Of a stretch of DNA of 64,000 bases, positions 53,291-60,816 are shown piece by piece. The stretch comes from Pseudomonas marginalis (GTDB taxonomy: Bacteria; Pseudomonadota; Gammaproteobacteria; Pseudomonadales; Pseudomonadaceae): contig NZ_LKEG01000044.1 in NCBI RefSeq assembly GCF_001645105.1, positions 270,811 through 334,810 on the forward strand, written 5' to 3'. Numbering within the stretch: position 1 is the first letter of the stretch; each line of letters starts with the position of its first letter. Below the pieces are notes generated by a model. It worked only from the letters and a program-made list of their open reading frames with translations. It was not told the origin of the DNA and did not search any database. A program made the position numbers and the translations under genes.

Positions 53291-54691
53291 TTACAGCAGT
53301 GGCAGCGAGTAGCTGACGATCACACGGTTTTCGTCTTGATTGCGCTGACCAGCAATGTCGTTGCGCCACATAGCGTTTTTCCAGGCGACACCGACGTTCT
53401 TGAAGGTGCCTTCTGGTACGACGTAGGCAACGGTGATGTCACGTTCCCACTCGTTCGCGCCATTGGAGTTGACTTGGGTCTGAGCAACACCTACTCGGCC
53501 ACGGGTATCAATGTTATCGCCACGCAGGTAAACCACACCAGCGGTCAAGCCGGGTACACCAACCTTGGCGAAGTCATAAGCGTAGCGAGCTTGCCAGGTA
53601 CGCTCGCCTGCACGGGCGAACTTGGAGATTTGCGAGTCAGTGGTCAGGTAAGCCGACGAACCGTCGCCTTGGTTCAACCATGGGAAGTCGCTATCGCCAT
53701 TGCTGACTTGGTAACCACCACCGAAGGTGTGACCTGCCACCGAGTACAGGAACAAGCCGCTGTACAGGTTGTTGTCCACTTTACCTTTGACGATATTGGC
53801 ACCGGCAGCGTTAGTACCGTAGTCACCGCTGGTGAAGTAGTTCGCATCGTTGCTGTTGGAACCATCCGCGCGGCTATTGAAGTAGCGCAGGTCGGTTTTC
53901 AACACGCCAGGACCGATTGCCCAGTTGTGCAGCAGGCCCAGGAAGTGTTGCTTGTAGAACTGGTCCAGATTGCCGTAGTAGTACTGGGCAGTCAGGTCCT
54001 TGGTGATCTTGTAGTCACCACCGGCATACACGAACTTGTTGCTGTCGCGACCCGCGGCGGTACGGCCGTTGGCACCTGCGAGAGACAGGTTCTCGACGTT
54101 GCTGGAGTTACGACCCTTGGCCTTTTCGATCTGGCCGGCAACCAGGGTCAGGTCCTTGATGTCGTTGGTGGTGATCTGGCCACCCTGGAAGGTTTGCGGC
54201 AGCAGACGGCCATCGTTGGTCACGATAACAGGCAGCTTAGGCTGCAGGGTACCCAGCTTCAGCTCGGTCTGGGAGATCTTGACTTTAGCCGTCAGACCCA
54301 GGCTGGAGTAGTTATCAACGGCTTCGCCATTGGACTTGCTCGGGAAAACCGTGCCGCCGTATGACCCGGCGTTGCCAGCCGAAGCTGGGGTAGCGCCGTT
54401 GGTGCCGCCGCCCGAATCCAGGCGCACGCCCAGCAGGCCGATAGCGTCAAGACCGAAACCTACGGTGCCTTGGGTGTAACCGGAGATGAAACGCAGGTCA
54501 AAGGCTTGACCCCATTCTTCTTGCTTGTTCTGCGCGCCAGCCGCTTTGGTGGCGTCATCACGGTTGTCCGTGTTGATGTAAAAGTTACGCAGACCCAGTG
54601 TGGCCTTGCTGTCTTCGATAAAACCGGCAGCGCCTGCTTGCTGGGCGATTGCGCCCAAAGCTACAGCCAAAGCCAAGGTGGACTTCTTCAT
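53291..54691 (-). CDS. oprE: OprD-family outer-membrane porin, OprE-like
   Basis: A 466-residue porin with signal peptide MKKSTLALAVALGAIAQQAGA-AGFIEDS and a barrel of alternating strands ending in the aromatic-rich outer membrane terminus VIVSYSLPLL. Internal motifs such as GLRNFYINTDNRDD, GGDYKITKDLTAQYYYGNL and WQARYAYDFAKVGVPG are typical of the OprD/OprE/OprQ superfamily. Location beside lsfA agrees with the OprE-type porin at that position in P. putida (from memory). Substrate not deducible. Codon use is highly biased, suggesting strong expression. Confidence 0.85.
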   Translation of the reverse strand: MKKSTLALAVALGAIAQQAGAAGFIEDSKATLGLRNFYINTDNRDDATKAAGAQNKQEEWGQAFDLRFISGYTQGTVGFGLDAIGLLGVRLDSGGGTNGATPASAGNAGSYGGTVFPSKSNGEAVDNYSSLGLTAKVKISQTELKLGTLQPKLPVIVTNDGRLLPQTFQGGQITTNDIKDLTLVAGQIEKAKGRNSSNVENLSLAGANGRTAAGRDSNKFVYAGGDYKITKDLTAQYYYGNLDQFYKQHFLGLLHNWAIGPGVLKTDLRYFNSRADGSNSNDANYFTSGDYGTNAAGANIVKGKVDNNLYSGLFLYSVAGHTFGGGYQVSNGDSDFPWLNQGDGSSAYLTTDSQISKFARAGERTWQARYAYDFAKVGVPGLTAGVVYLRGDNIDTRGRVGVAQTQVNSNGANEWERDITVAYVVPEGTFKNVGVAWKNAMWRNDIAGQRNQDENRVIVSYSLPLL

Positions 54692-55130
54692 GTACCGCTC
54701 CTCTCATTTCTAATTTTTGTATTTCTTAGGTCTCGGGTCTAACGCCCTCGATCCACAGATGCGCGATTAGCACCGCATAGTGACTGACAAGTCAATCGTA
54801 ACCTTGTGTGTCTACTACCTTCGTCTAACCGCAGTTGATTTGGTCCCTGCAGGGTAATGAGTTTTTCATACACCCAAAAAGAATTGTTTCATTCTTTTTC
54901 ATACGATTTGGGAATAAGCCATTTCGTGACGCGGACAGGTCAGGGTAGACCAACCGCTCCATTAGCTAATGCCTAAAAGGTATTTCTTAACGCCTTTTTA
55001 GATCGAATAGCGTGGCCATACGGTTGCATACGTCACCTACGATCAAAAACGCGACGCCATCATGGCCAAACGCATATCCTCCCGTCAATTTGTTACAGTT
55101 TTTGTGTCACTAATTCTTTCTTTTGATGTC
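54692..55130. other. Porin upstream region, no gene seen
   Basis: This AT-richer stretch precedes the porin gene. A hairpin-forming pair CTAAAAGG (54973-54980) and CCTTTTTAG (54993-55001) is present, as are several A/T runs near 54880-54910 that could belong to the porin promoter. No open frame resembles a protein until the tauA-like relic begins. Confidence 0.5.
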
Positions 55131-55439
55131 AAAGCCGCCCATTTGCGATCGCATACCGCAGCGGCTTCACGAAATCTACCCCTCGTTGCATCGTTAGTAT
55201 CGGCCCAGATCAATACTTCTGAAGCATGAGCGGTGCATAACGGCGGCCACAATGTCGCAGCCCAGGACCTGATCGGAAGAACCATCGCCACACCGATCCT
55301 CTCAACCTCTCATAAAAGCCAGCTCGGCACGCTGAAGCCTTGGGGCCTGCATGCTCGGAAAGTGAATGTGTTGAACCTGAACGCGGCAGAAATTGCCGCT
55401 GAGTGGAAACGTAGCGAAATCGACGCTGTATTCGGGTGA
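55131..55439 (+). pseudogene. Remnant of a TauA-like taurine/sulfonate-binding protein gene
   Basis: A fragment of a periplasmic sulfonate-binding protein is readable in one frame. ASRNLPLVASLVSAQINTSEA is followed by an in-frame TGA (55227-55229), then AVHNGG, DLIGRTIATPILSTSH, QLGTLKPWGL and LNAAEIAAEWKRSEIDAVFG before a second stop. These correspond to the central region of TauA (SEALVVxNG..DLIGKxIAxPFxSTxH, LNPxEIxAAWxRGDIDAAFVW). The N-terminal signal region and the whole C-terminal third are missing. It is clearly non-functional. Confidence 0.75.
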
Positions 55440-55600
55440 CAGCGCAATAATTCTCGAAACTGACAGCCTAAAAAACTACGGACATTTCCGAACTGCTGGC
55501 CAGCGTCCGATTGCCGGACGCCCAGACACCTCAGATACAATGTGGGAGCGAGCAAGGCCGTTCCCACATTTTCACACCTGTGTCGTTCCCGAAATCGGGT
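55440..55600. other. Spacer between the tauA relic and argA
   Basis: No gene is seen. ATGTGGGAGCGAGCAAGGCCGTTCCCACATTTT at 55541-55572 (arms GTGGGA and TCCCAC) is a REP-like hairpin with a T-tail on the plus strand, about 30 bases beyond the argA stop. Confidence 0.5.
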
Positions 55601-56902
55601 TTAGAGCGCCTTCTCGAAAATCTTCGAGTTACGCTGATAGTTGTACAGCGACGCCCGCGCCGACGGCAGACGGTCCACACTGCTCGGCACAAAGCCGCGC
55701 TCACGGAACCAGTGCGCGGTACGCGTGGTAAGCACGAACAAGGTCTTCAACCCCTGCGCCCGCGCACGGGTCTGGATACGCTCCAGCAACACATCACCCC
55801 GTGCGCCGTGGCGGTATTCCGGGTTCACCGCCAGGCAGGCCAACTCACCCGCGTCCGAATCGGCGATCTGATACAACGCCGCACAGGCGATGATCATGCC
55901 TTCGCGCTCCACCACGCTGAACTGCTCGATCTCACGCTCAAGCACTTCGCGCGAACGGCGCACCAGGATGCCCTGCTCTTCCAGCGGGCTGATCAGGTCG
56001 AGCAAGCCGCCGACATCTTCAATCGCCGCTTCACGCACCAGTTCGAACTGCTCCTGGGCCACCAGCGTACCGCCGCCGTCCCGTGTGAACAGTTCGGTGA
56101 GCAAGGCCCCGTCTTCGGCGTAGCTGACGATATGGCTGCGTCCTACGCCGCCCCGACAGGCCTCGGCGGCCGCATCCAGCAACTCGGCCTGGTAGTTGCT
56201 GCTGCCCAGGCGTTGCAGGTGAGCCGGCACTTGTTGCGGGCGCAACTCGCGCACCAGGCGACCGTTTTCATCGATCAAGCCCAGGTCGGCACCAAACAGC
56301 AGCAGCTTGTCGGCGCCCAGGTCGATGGCGGCGCGGGTAGCGACGTCTTCGCAGGCCAGGTTGAAGATCTCACCGGTCGGTGAATACCCCAGCGGCGACA
56401 GCAGCACGATGGAGCGTTCGTCCAGCAGGCGGTTGATGCCCTTGCGGTCGACACGACGCACTTCGCCGGTGTGGTGGTAGTCCACGCCTTCCAGTACGCC
56501 GATAGGACGTGCGGTTACGAAATTGCCGCTGGTCACGCGCAGGCGCGAGCCCTGCATCGGCGACGAGGCCATGTCCATCGACAGGCGTGCTTCGATGGCG
56601 ATACGCAAGTGGCCGACGGCGTCGATCACACACTCCAGTGTCGCGGCATCGGTGATGCGCATGCCTTCGTGGTAAGTCGGAGTCAGGCCACGCGCCTCAA
56701 GGCGCACCTCAATCTGTGGGCGCGAACCGTGCACCAGCACCAGTCGCACGCCGAGGCTGTGGAGCAGCACCAGGTCGTGGACGATATTGCCGAAGTTGGG
56801 ATGTTCCACACCATCGCCGGGCAGCATGACCACAAAGGTGCAGTCCCGGTGAGCGTTGATGTAGGGCGAAGCGTGACGAAGCCAATTGACGTATTCGGGC
56901 AT
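55601..56902 (-). CDS. argA: Amino-acid N-acetyltransferase (N-acetylglutamate synthase)
   Basis: A 433-residue ArgA with an N-terminal amino-acid-kinase-like domain (about 1-280, with LVLVHGSRPQIE and VLLSPLGYSPTGEIFN) that binds arginine, and a C-terminal GNAT domain (ACLAVNPEYRHGARGDVLLERI, acetyl-CoA loop). It starts arginine synthesis by acetylating glutamate. Length matches the classical form. Followed upstream on the same strand by argE. Confidence 0.96.
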   Translation of the reverse strand: MPEYVNWLRHASPYINAHRDCTFVVMLPGDGVEHPNFGNIVHDLVLLHSLGVRLVLVHGSRPQIEVRLEARGLTPTYHEGMRITDAATLECVIDAVGHLRIAIEARLSMDMASSPMQGSRLRVTSGNFVTARPIGVLEGVDYHHTGEVRRVDRKGINRLLDERSIVLLSPLGYSPTGEIFNLACEDVATRAAIDLGADKLLLFGADLGLIDENGRLVRELRPQQVPAHLQRLGSSNYQAELLDAAAEACRGGVGRSHIVSYAEDGALLTELFTRDGGGTLVAQEQFELVREAAIEDVGGLLDLISPLEEQGILVRRSREVLEREIEQFSVVEREGMIIACAALYQIADSDAGELACLAVNPEYRHGARGDVLLERIQTRARAQGLKTLFVLTTRTAHWFRERGFVPSSVDRLPSARASLYNYQRNSKIFEKAL

Positions 56903-57037
56903 GGAACCTGGGCCTGTAATAAAAAGCAGCCGAAAAAGGATGAGTCGTGAAAACGCACAGCGGGCTGATGGTTATCGTCGGAACAGGCTTGGCGACACGC
57001 TCACTCTCCTTCTATGTACGAATAGGCAGGGGTTAAT

Positions 57038-58186
57038 TTATGCAGGTTTCAGGCAGTAATGTTCGATCAGTTCCCGCAATAGACGCACTGTAGGCGTCAA
57101 GCGTGACATTTCGAGGTACTCGCCCGGCTGGTGGGCGCAGGCGATGTCGCCGGGGCCGAGCACCAGGGTTTCACAACCAAGGCGCTGAAGATAAGGCGCT
57201 TCGGTGCCGAACGCTACTGCTTCGGCACGATGACCGGTCAATCGTTCCGCGACCCGCACCAGCTCGGCGTCTTCGACTTGCTCAAACGGCGGCACTTCGG
57301 GGAACAGCGGCGCATAGTCGATCTTGACCTGATGGCGCTCGGCCAAGGGTTCAAGCTTCTGCCGGATGGCCGCGCGCAGCACTTCGGGATCCATGCCCGG
57401 CAAAGGTCGCAGGTCGAATTCCAGGGAGCATTGGCCGCAGATGCGGTTGGGGTTGTCACCGCCGTGGATGCAACCGAAGTTCATGGTCGGCTGGGGCACA
57501 CTGAATTGCGGGTTGCGGTACTCCCGCTGCCAGGCCAGGCGCAAACCACGCAGTTCGCCAATGGCGTCGTGCATGGCTTCCAGGGCACTGTGACCCAGGC
57601 GCGGGTCCGACGAGTGGCCGCTTTGCCCAAGAATGTCGATGCGCTCCATCATCACGCCTTTGTGCAGGCGGATCGGCTTGAGGCCGGTGGGCTCGCCGAT
57701 CACGGCCGCACGGCCCAGGGGGCGACCCGCCTCGGCCAGTGCGCGCGCGCCGGACATCGAGCTTTCTTCATCGCAGGTCGCGAGGATCAGCAGTGGCTGC
57801 TTGAACGGTTGGTCCAGCAGCGGCAATACCGCTTCGATGGCCAGCGCGAAAAAGCCCTTCATGTCGCAACTGCCCAATCCTACCCAGCGGCCGTCGACTT
57901 CCGTCAGTTTGAGCGGATCAGTTTTCCACAACGCGGCGTCATAAGGGACGGTGTCGCTATGCCCCGCCAGCACCAAGCCGCCGGGGCCGCTGCCAAAACT
58001 GGCGAGCAGGTTGAACTTGCCGGGGCTGACGTGTTGGATGTCGATGGCGAAGCCCAGGTCTCCCAGCCAGCTGGCAAGCAAATCGATCACCGGGCGGTTG
58101 GTCTGGTCGAGAGACGCTTGGGTGCAACTGACCGAAGGCGCGGCAACCAGTGCGGCGAACTGCTCTTTCATGGACGGTAACGGCAT
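57038..58186 (-). CDS. argE: Acetylornithine deacetylase
   Basis: A 382-residue M20 metallopeptidase-family enzyme releasing ornithine from N-acetylornithine. Metal ligands: His in LAGHSDTVPYD, Asp/Glu in GSCDMKGF and ATCDEESSMSG, His in CAHQPGEYL near the C-terminus. Start MPLPSMKEQF at 58186. It lies 135 bases upstream of argA on the same strand and faces the CYTH-CHAD gene. Confidence 0.93.
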   Translation of the reverse strand: MPLPSMKEQFAALVAAPSVSCTQASLDQTNRPVIDLLASWLGDLGFAIDIQHVSPGKFNLLASFGSGPGGLVLAGHSDTVPYDAALWKTDPLKLTEVDGRWVGLGSCDMKGFFALAIEAVLPLLDQPFKQPLLILATCDEESSMSGARALAEAGRPLGRAAVIGEPTGLKPIRLHKGVMMERIDILGQSGHSSDPRLGHSALEAMHDAIGELRGLRLAWQREYRNPQFSVPQPTMNFGCIHGGDNPNRICGQCSLEFDLRPLPGMDPEVLRAAIRQKLEPLAERHQVKIDYAPLFPEVPPFEQVEDAELVRVAERLTGHRAEAVAFGTEAPYLQRLGCETLVLGPGDIACAHQPGEYLEMSRLTPTVRLLRELIEHYCLKPA

Positions 58187-58344
58187 GCGCGGTCTCTCAA
58201 CTTCCCGGATGAACCTCACTATAGAGGCATCTGCACAACACAATAAACCGTTGCGGCACGTTGCCGGGCTCAGTCCTGTACACTGCACGACCTTGGCAGC
58301 CACACTTTTCCCCGGCTGCGCTCCCGATCCTGGATTTTCCGGCC

Positions 58345-59712
58345 ATGCAGAAAGAAACCGAAATCAAGCTCCGCGTCAGCCGCGAAACACTCGCCGCGCT
58401 GCGTGAGCACCCGCTACTGAAAAAACGCAACAAAAGTGGCTGGGAACGCCGTGAGTTGATGAACCAATACTTCGACACCCCCGAGCGCGACCTGGCCCAG
58501 GCCAAAGTCGCCCTGCGCCTGCGCAAGGACGGTGACGACATCATCCAGACCCTCAAGACCCGTGGCCAGAGCGTCGCCGGCCTGTCGGAACGTAACGAAT
58601 ACAACTGGGAACTGCCCAAAGCCAAGCTCGACGTGAAGAAGCTCGACGGCGAATGCTGGCCAGAGCAGTTGGCCGAGCTGGACAAAAAGACCCTCAAGCC
58701 GATCTTCACCACCGACTTCGTGCGTGAACGCGCCGAAATCGCCTGGGGCCGTGGCAAGGCCAAGGTGGTCATCGAAGCCGCCCTGGACCTGGGCCATGTG
58801 GTGGTCGGCAAGCAGAAAGAAGAAATCTGTGAGCTGGAACTGGAACTGCGCGAAGGCGAACCGGCTGCCCTGCTGGAACTCGCCGCCGAACTGGCCGCCA
58901 CCCTTGCCTTGATGCCATGCGACATCAGCAAAGCCGAGCGTGGCTATCGCCTGTACGACGCCAGCAGCTACTCCTTGAGCCTGCCGGCGCCGCAACTGCC
59001 GGCCGAAATGCCGCTGGACGACGCCTTCGCCGCGATCATGTGGCACTTGCTTGGCAGCAGCCAGCGCCTGGCCGAGCAATACCGTTTTAATGGCCACTGG
59101 CGCCTGCTGCAGGACTGGGTCGACAACCTCGGCGAACTGCGCGCCCTGATCGGTAGCCTCGGTCAGGCGGCACCGCGCCAATCCACCAGCGAACTGCGCA
59201 GCGCACTCGACGCCCTGCTGGAAGACTGGCGCCCGCTGGTGCAAGCCGGTGATGACGACGAAGACATTCGCAAAGCCGCACCGGAACAGTTCATCGCAGA
59301 ATTGGACGACGTGCGTTGGGGCCTGTTCTCACTGAACGCTTCGCGCTGGCTGCTGGCCCGCACCTGGACCGCCGACCGCAACGTACGCGGCAACCGCCAG
59401 GGCGCTGCGCAAATCACCAACTGGCTGCCACGCCTGCTGGCCGACGATGCCGTCGCCCTGCAACTGCCGCGCTACCAGCAACAGCCGGAAGACCTGGCTG
59501 AGCAGCTGCCGCGCATCGAACGCATCCAGGCCTGGCTGCACCATGCGCGCCAGGTGGTGGATATTCCGGAACTGGACCGCCTGTACGGCGAGCTGAACAA
59601 GTTGGTGCAACTGGCCAACCAGCCGATCACCGACGAGTCGCTGGACGCGCGGATGCATCAGGCGATTGCGGTGTACCAGAACCGTGCGTGGAAGATGTTG
59701 CTGCGTCTGTAA
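58345..59712 (+). CDS. CYTH-CHAD protein, probable inorganic triphosphatase (YgiF-like)
   Basis: A 455-residue two-domain protein. The N-terminal CYTH domain (about 1-200) shows the ExExK signature as ETEIKLRV, plus YFDTPERDL and LRLRKDGDD; the C-terminal CHAD helical domain (about 240-455) carries scattered conserved His/Arg. E. coli YgiF of this layout hydrolyses tripolyphosphate with Mg. CHAD domains bind polyphosphate. Start MQKETEIK at 58345. Divergent from argE, 158 bases apart. Confidence 0.88.
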   Translation: MQKETEIKLRVSRETLAALREHPLLKKRNKSGWERRELMNQYFDTPERDLAQAKVALRLRKDGDDIIQTLKTRGQSVAGLSERNEYNWELPKAKLDVKKLDGECWPEQLAELDKKTLKPIFTTDFVRERAEIAWGRGKAKVVIEAALDLGHVVVGKQKEEICELELELREGEPAALLELAAELAATLALMPCDISKAERGYRLYDASSYSLSLPAPQLPAEMPLDDAFAAIMWHLLGSSQRLAEQYRFNGHWRLLQDWVDNLGELRALIGSLGQAAPRQSTSELRSALDALLEDWRPLVQAGDDDEDIRKAAPEQFIAELDDVRWGLFSLNASRWLLARTWTADRNVRGNRQGAAQITNWLPRLLADDAVALQLPRYQQQPEDLAEQLPRIERIQAWLHHARQVVDIPELDRLYGELNKLVQLANQPITDESLDARMHQAIAVYQNRAWKMLLRL

Positions 59713-59716
59713 GATC

Positions 59717-59787
59717 GCCATCGGGAGCAAGCCCCTCCCACATTTGAAATGCATTCCAAATGTGGGAGGGAGCTTGCTCCCGATGAG
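59717..59787. repeat. REPIN between CYTH-CHAD and Lrp-type genes
   Basis: CCATCGGGAGCAAGCCCCTC and GTGGGAGGGAGCTTGCTCCC flank a short inverted core (ATTTGAAATGCATTCCAAAT). It separates the two convergent genes. Confidence 0.87.
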
Positions 59788-59797
59788 GCCGGTCCGG

Positions 59798-60268
59798 TCA
59801 GCGCAAGACCGGCAGGCTGGTCGTGGATTTGATCTCCGACAACGCCACAATCGAATTAACTTCCTGAATCCCCGGCACCATCGACAGCTTTTCAAAGAAA
59901 AACCGCTCATAGGCCTCGATGTCCGAGGTGACGATACGCAGCAGAAAATCCACCGCCCCCATCAGCACATAACACTCCAGCACTTCCGGAAACCCGCGAA
60001 TCGCGTCGGTGAACTCGGTGAAGTTGGAGCGACCGTGGGCGTTGAGTTTCACCTCGGCGAAAATCTGCGTGTTGAGGCCGATCTTCTTGCGGTCCAACAA
60101 GGTCACTTGACCGCGAATCACGCCCTCTTCCTTGAGCCGTTGGATCCGTCGCCAGCACGGCGATTGAGACAGGCCGACCTGTTCGGCGATCTGCGCGCTG
60201 GAGAGCGAGGCGTCTTCTTGCAACAGGGCCAGGATACGGCGGTCGTAGGCGTCTAACTGGCTGTGCAT
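59798..60268 (-). CDS. Lrp/AsnC-family transcriptional regulator
   Basis: A 156-residue feast/famine regulator. The N-terminal helix-turn-helix (LDAYDRRILALLQEDASLSS, LSQSPCWRRIQRL) is joined to a RAM/ACT-like effector domain (from about 65; VLECYVLMGAVDFLLRIV, VPGIQEVNSIVALSEIK). The SPCWRRI variant resembles amino-acid-catabolism regulators of pseudomonads. It is divergent from a small ACT-like gene, its likely target. Confidence 0.9.
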   Translation of the reverse strand: MHSQLDAYDRRILALLQEDASLSSAQIAEQVGLSQSPCWRRIQRLKEEGVIRGQVTLLDRKKIGLNTQIFAEVKLNAHGRSNFTEFTDAIRGFPEVLECYVLMGAVDFLLRIVTSDIEAYERFFFEKLSMVPGIQEVNSIVALSEIKSTTSLPVLR

Positions 60269-60369
60269 ATAAATACCCTTTATTGTGCCTATCTTGAATT
60301 GTACGATTCGATTAATCGCACAAAAGGCTCATCTTAGATAAGAAATCTCCGCGAGCGAATGTAAAAATT

Positions 60370-60389
60370 TCTCCAGTCGAATCTGGAGA
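60370..60389 (+). promoter_or_regulatory. Ribosome-site-sequestering hairpin
   Basis: TCTCCAG and CTGGAGA are perfect seven-base arms around TCGAAT. The right arm contains the GGAGA ribosome binding site of the ATG at 60396. When folded, the site is paired, so translation of the small ACT-like gene may depend on opening this stem. Confidence 0.6.
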
Positions 60390-60395
60390 GCCAGC

Positions 60396-60734
60396 ATGCA
60401 CGCCATCGAAACCACCCACCCTGTAACCCGCGCCGATGCGTGGGCCGTCAACAGTGCCCACTGCCAGGCGCATTACCGCATCGTCGCCGAGGCGGAACCG
60501 GATGTGTTGTGCCGGGTACTCAACTATTTCGCCCTGCAATTTCTCACGCCGCGACAGGTCACGGTGAACAGGGAAGATGACCTGCTGAACATCGATATCC
60601 TGACGGATGGCTTGAGCTGGCACCGCGCCCAGGTGATCGGTGAAAAGATTCGAAACCTGATCAGCGTGTGCTCGCTGGACGTGTGGTCGGCTGATTCGGC
60701 GGGGCCTCAGGCGGTGATGGCCGTTGCGCAGTAA
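60396..60734 (+). CDS. Small ACT-like protein, IlvM-like fold
   Basis: A 112-residue protein. Residues about 30-98 follow the beta-alpha-beta-beta-alpha-beta pattern of ACT domains in small subunits of acetohydroxyacid synthase: EPDVLCRVLNYFALQFLTPR, QVTVNREDDLLNIDIL, RAQVIGEKIRNLISVCSLDVW. No large ilv subunit gene is near, so it is either a free amino-acid sensor or a partner of an enzyme elsewhere. Its divergent Lrp-type neighbour likely regulates it. The family was assigned from pattern only. Confidence 0.65.
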   Translation: MHAIETTHPVTRADAWAVNSAHCQAHYRIVAEAEPDVLCRVLNYFALQFLTPRQVTVNREDDLLNIDILTDGLSWHRAQVIGEKIRNLISVCSLDVWSADSAGPQAVMAVAQ

Positions 60735-60816
60735 AAACCTGCAATACACGCTGGGAGGTGGATATTCAGAGGCTGACTAGCCTGGGTTTTACACCCATTG
60801 CCCCAGGAAAACCTTC

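Noticed and set aside
55310..55567. An 85-codon minus-strand frame
   Set aside because: It is antisense to the tauA-like relic, whose protein similarity lies on the plus strand.
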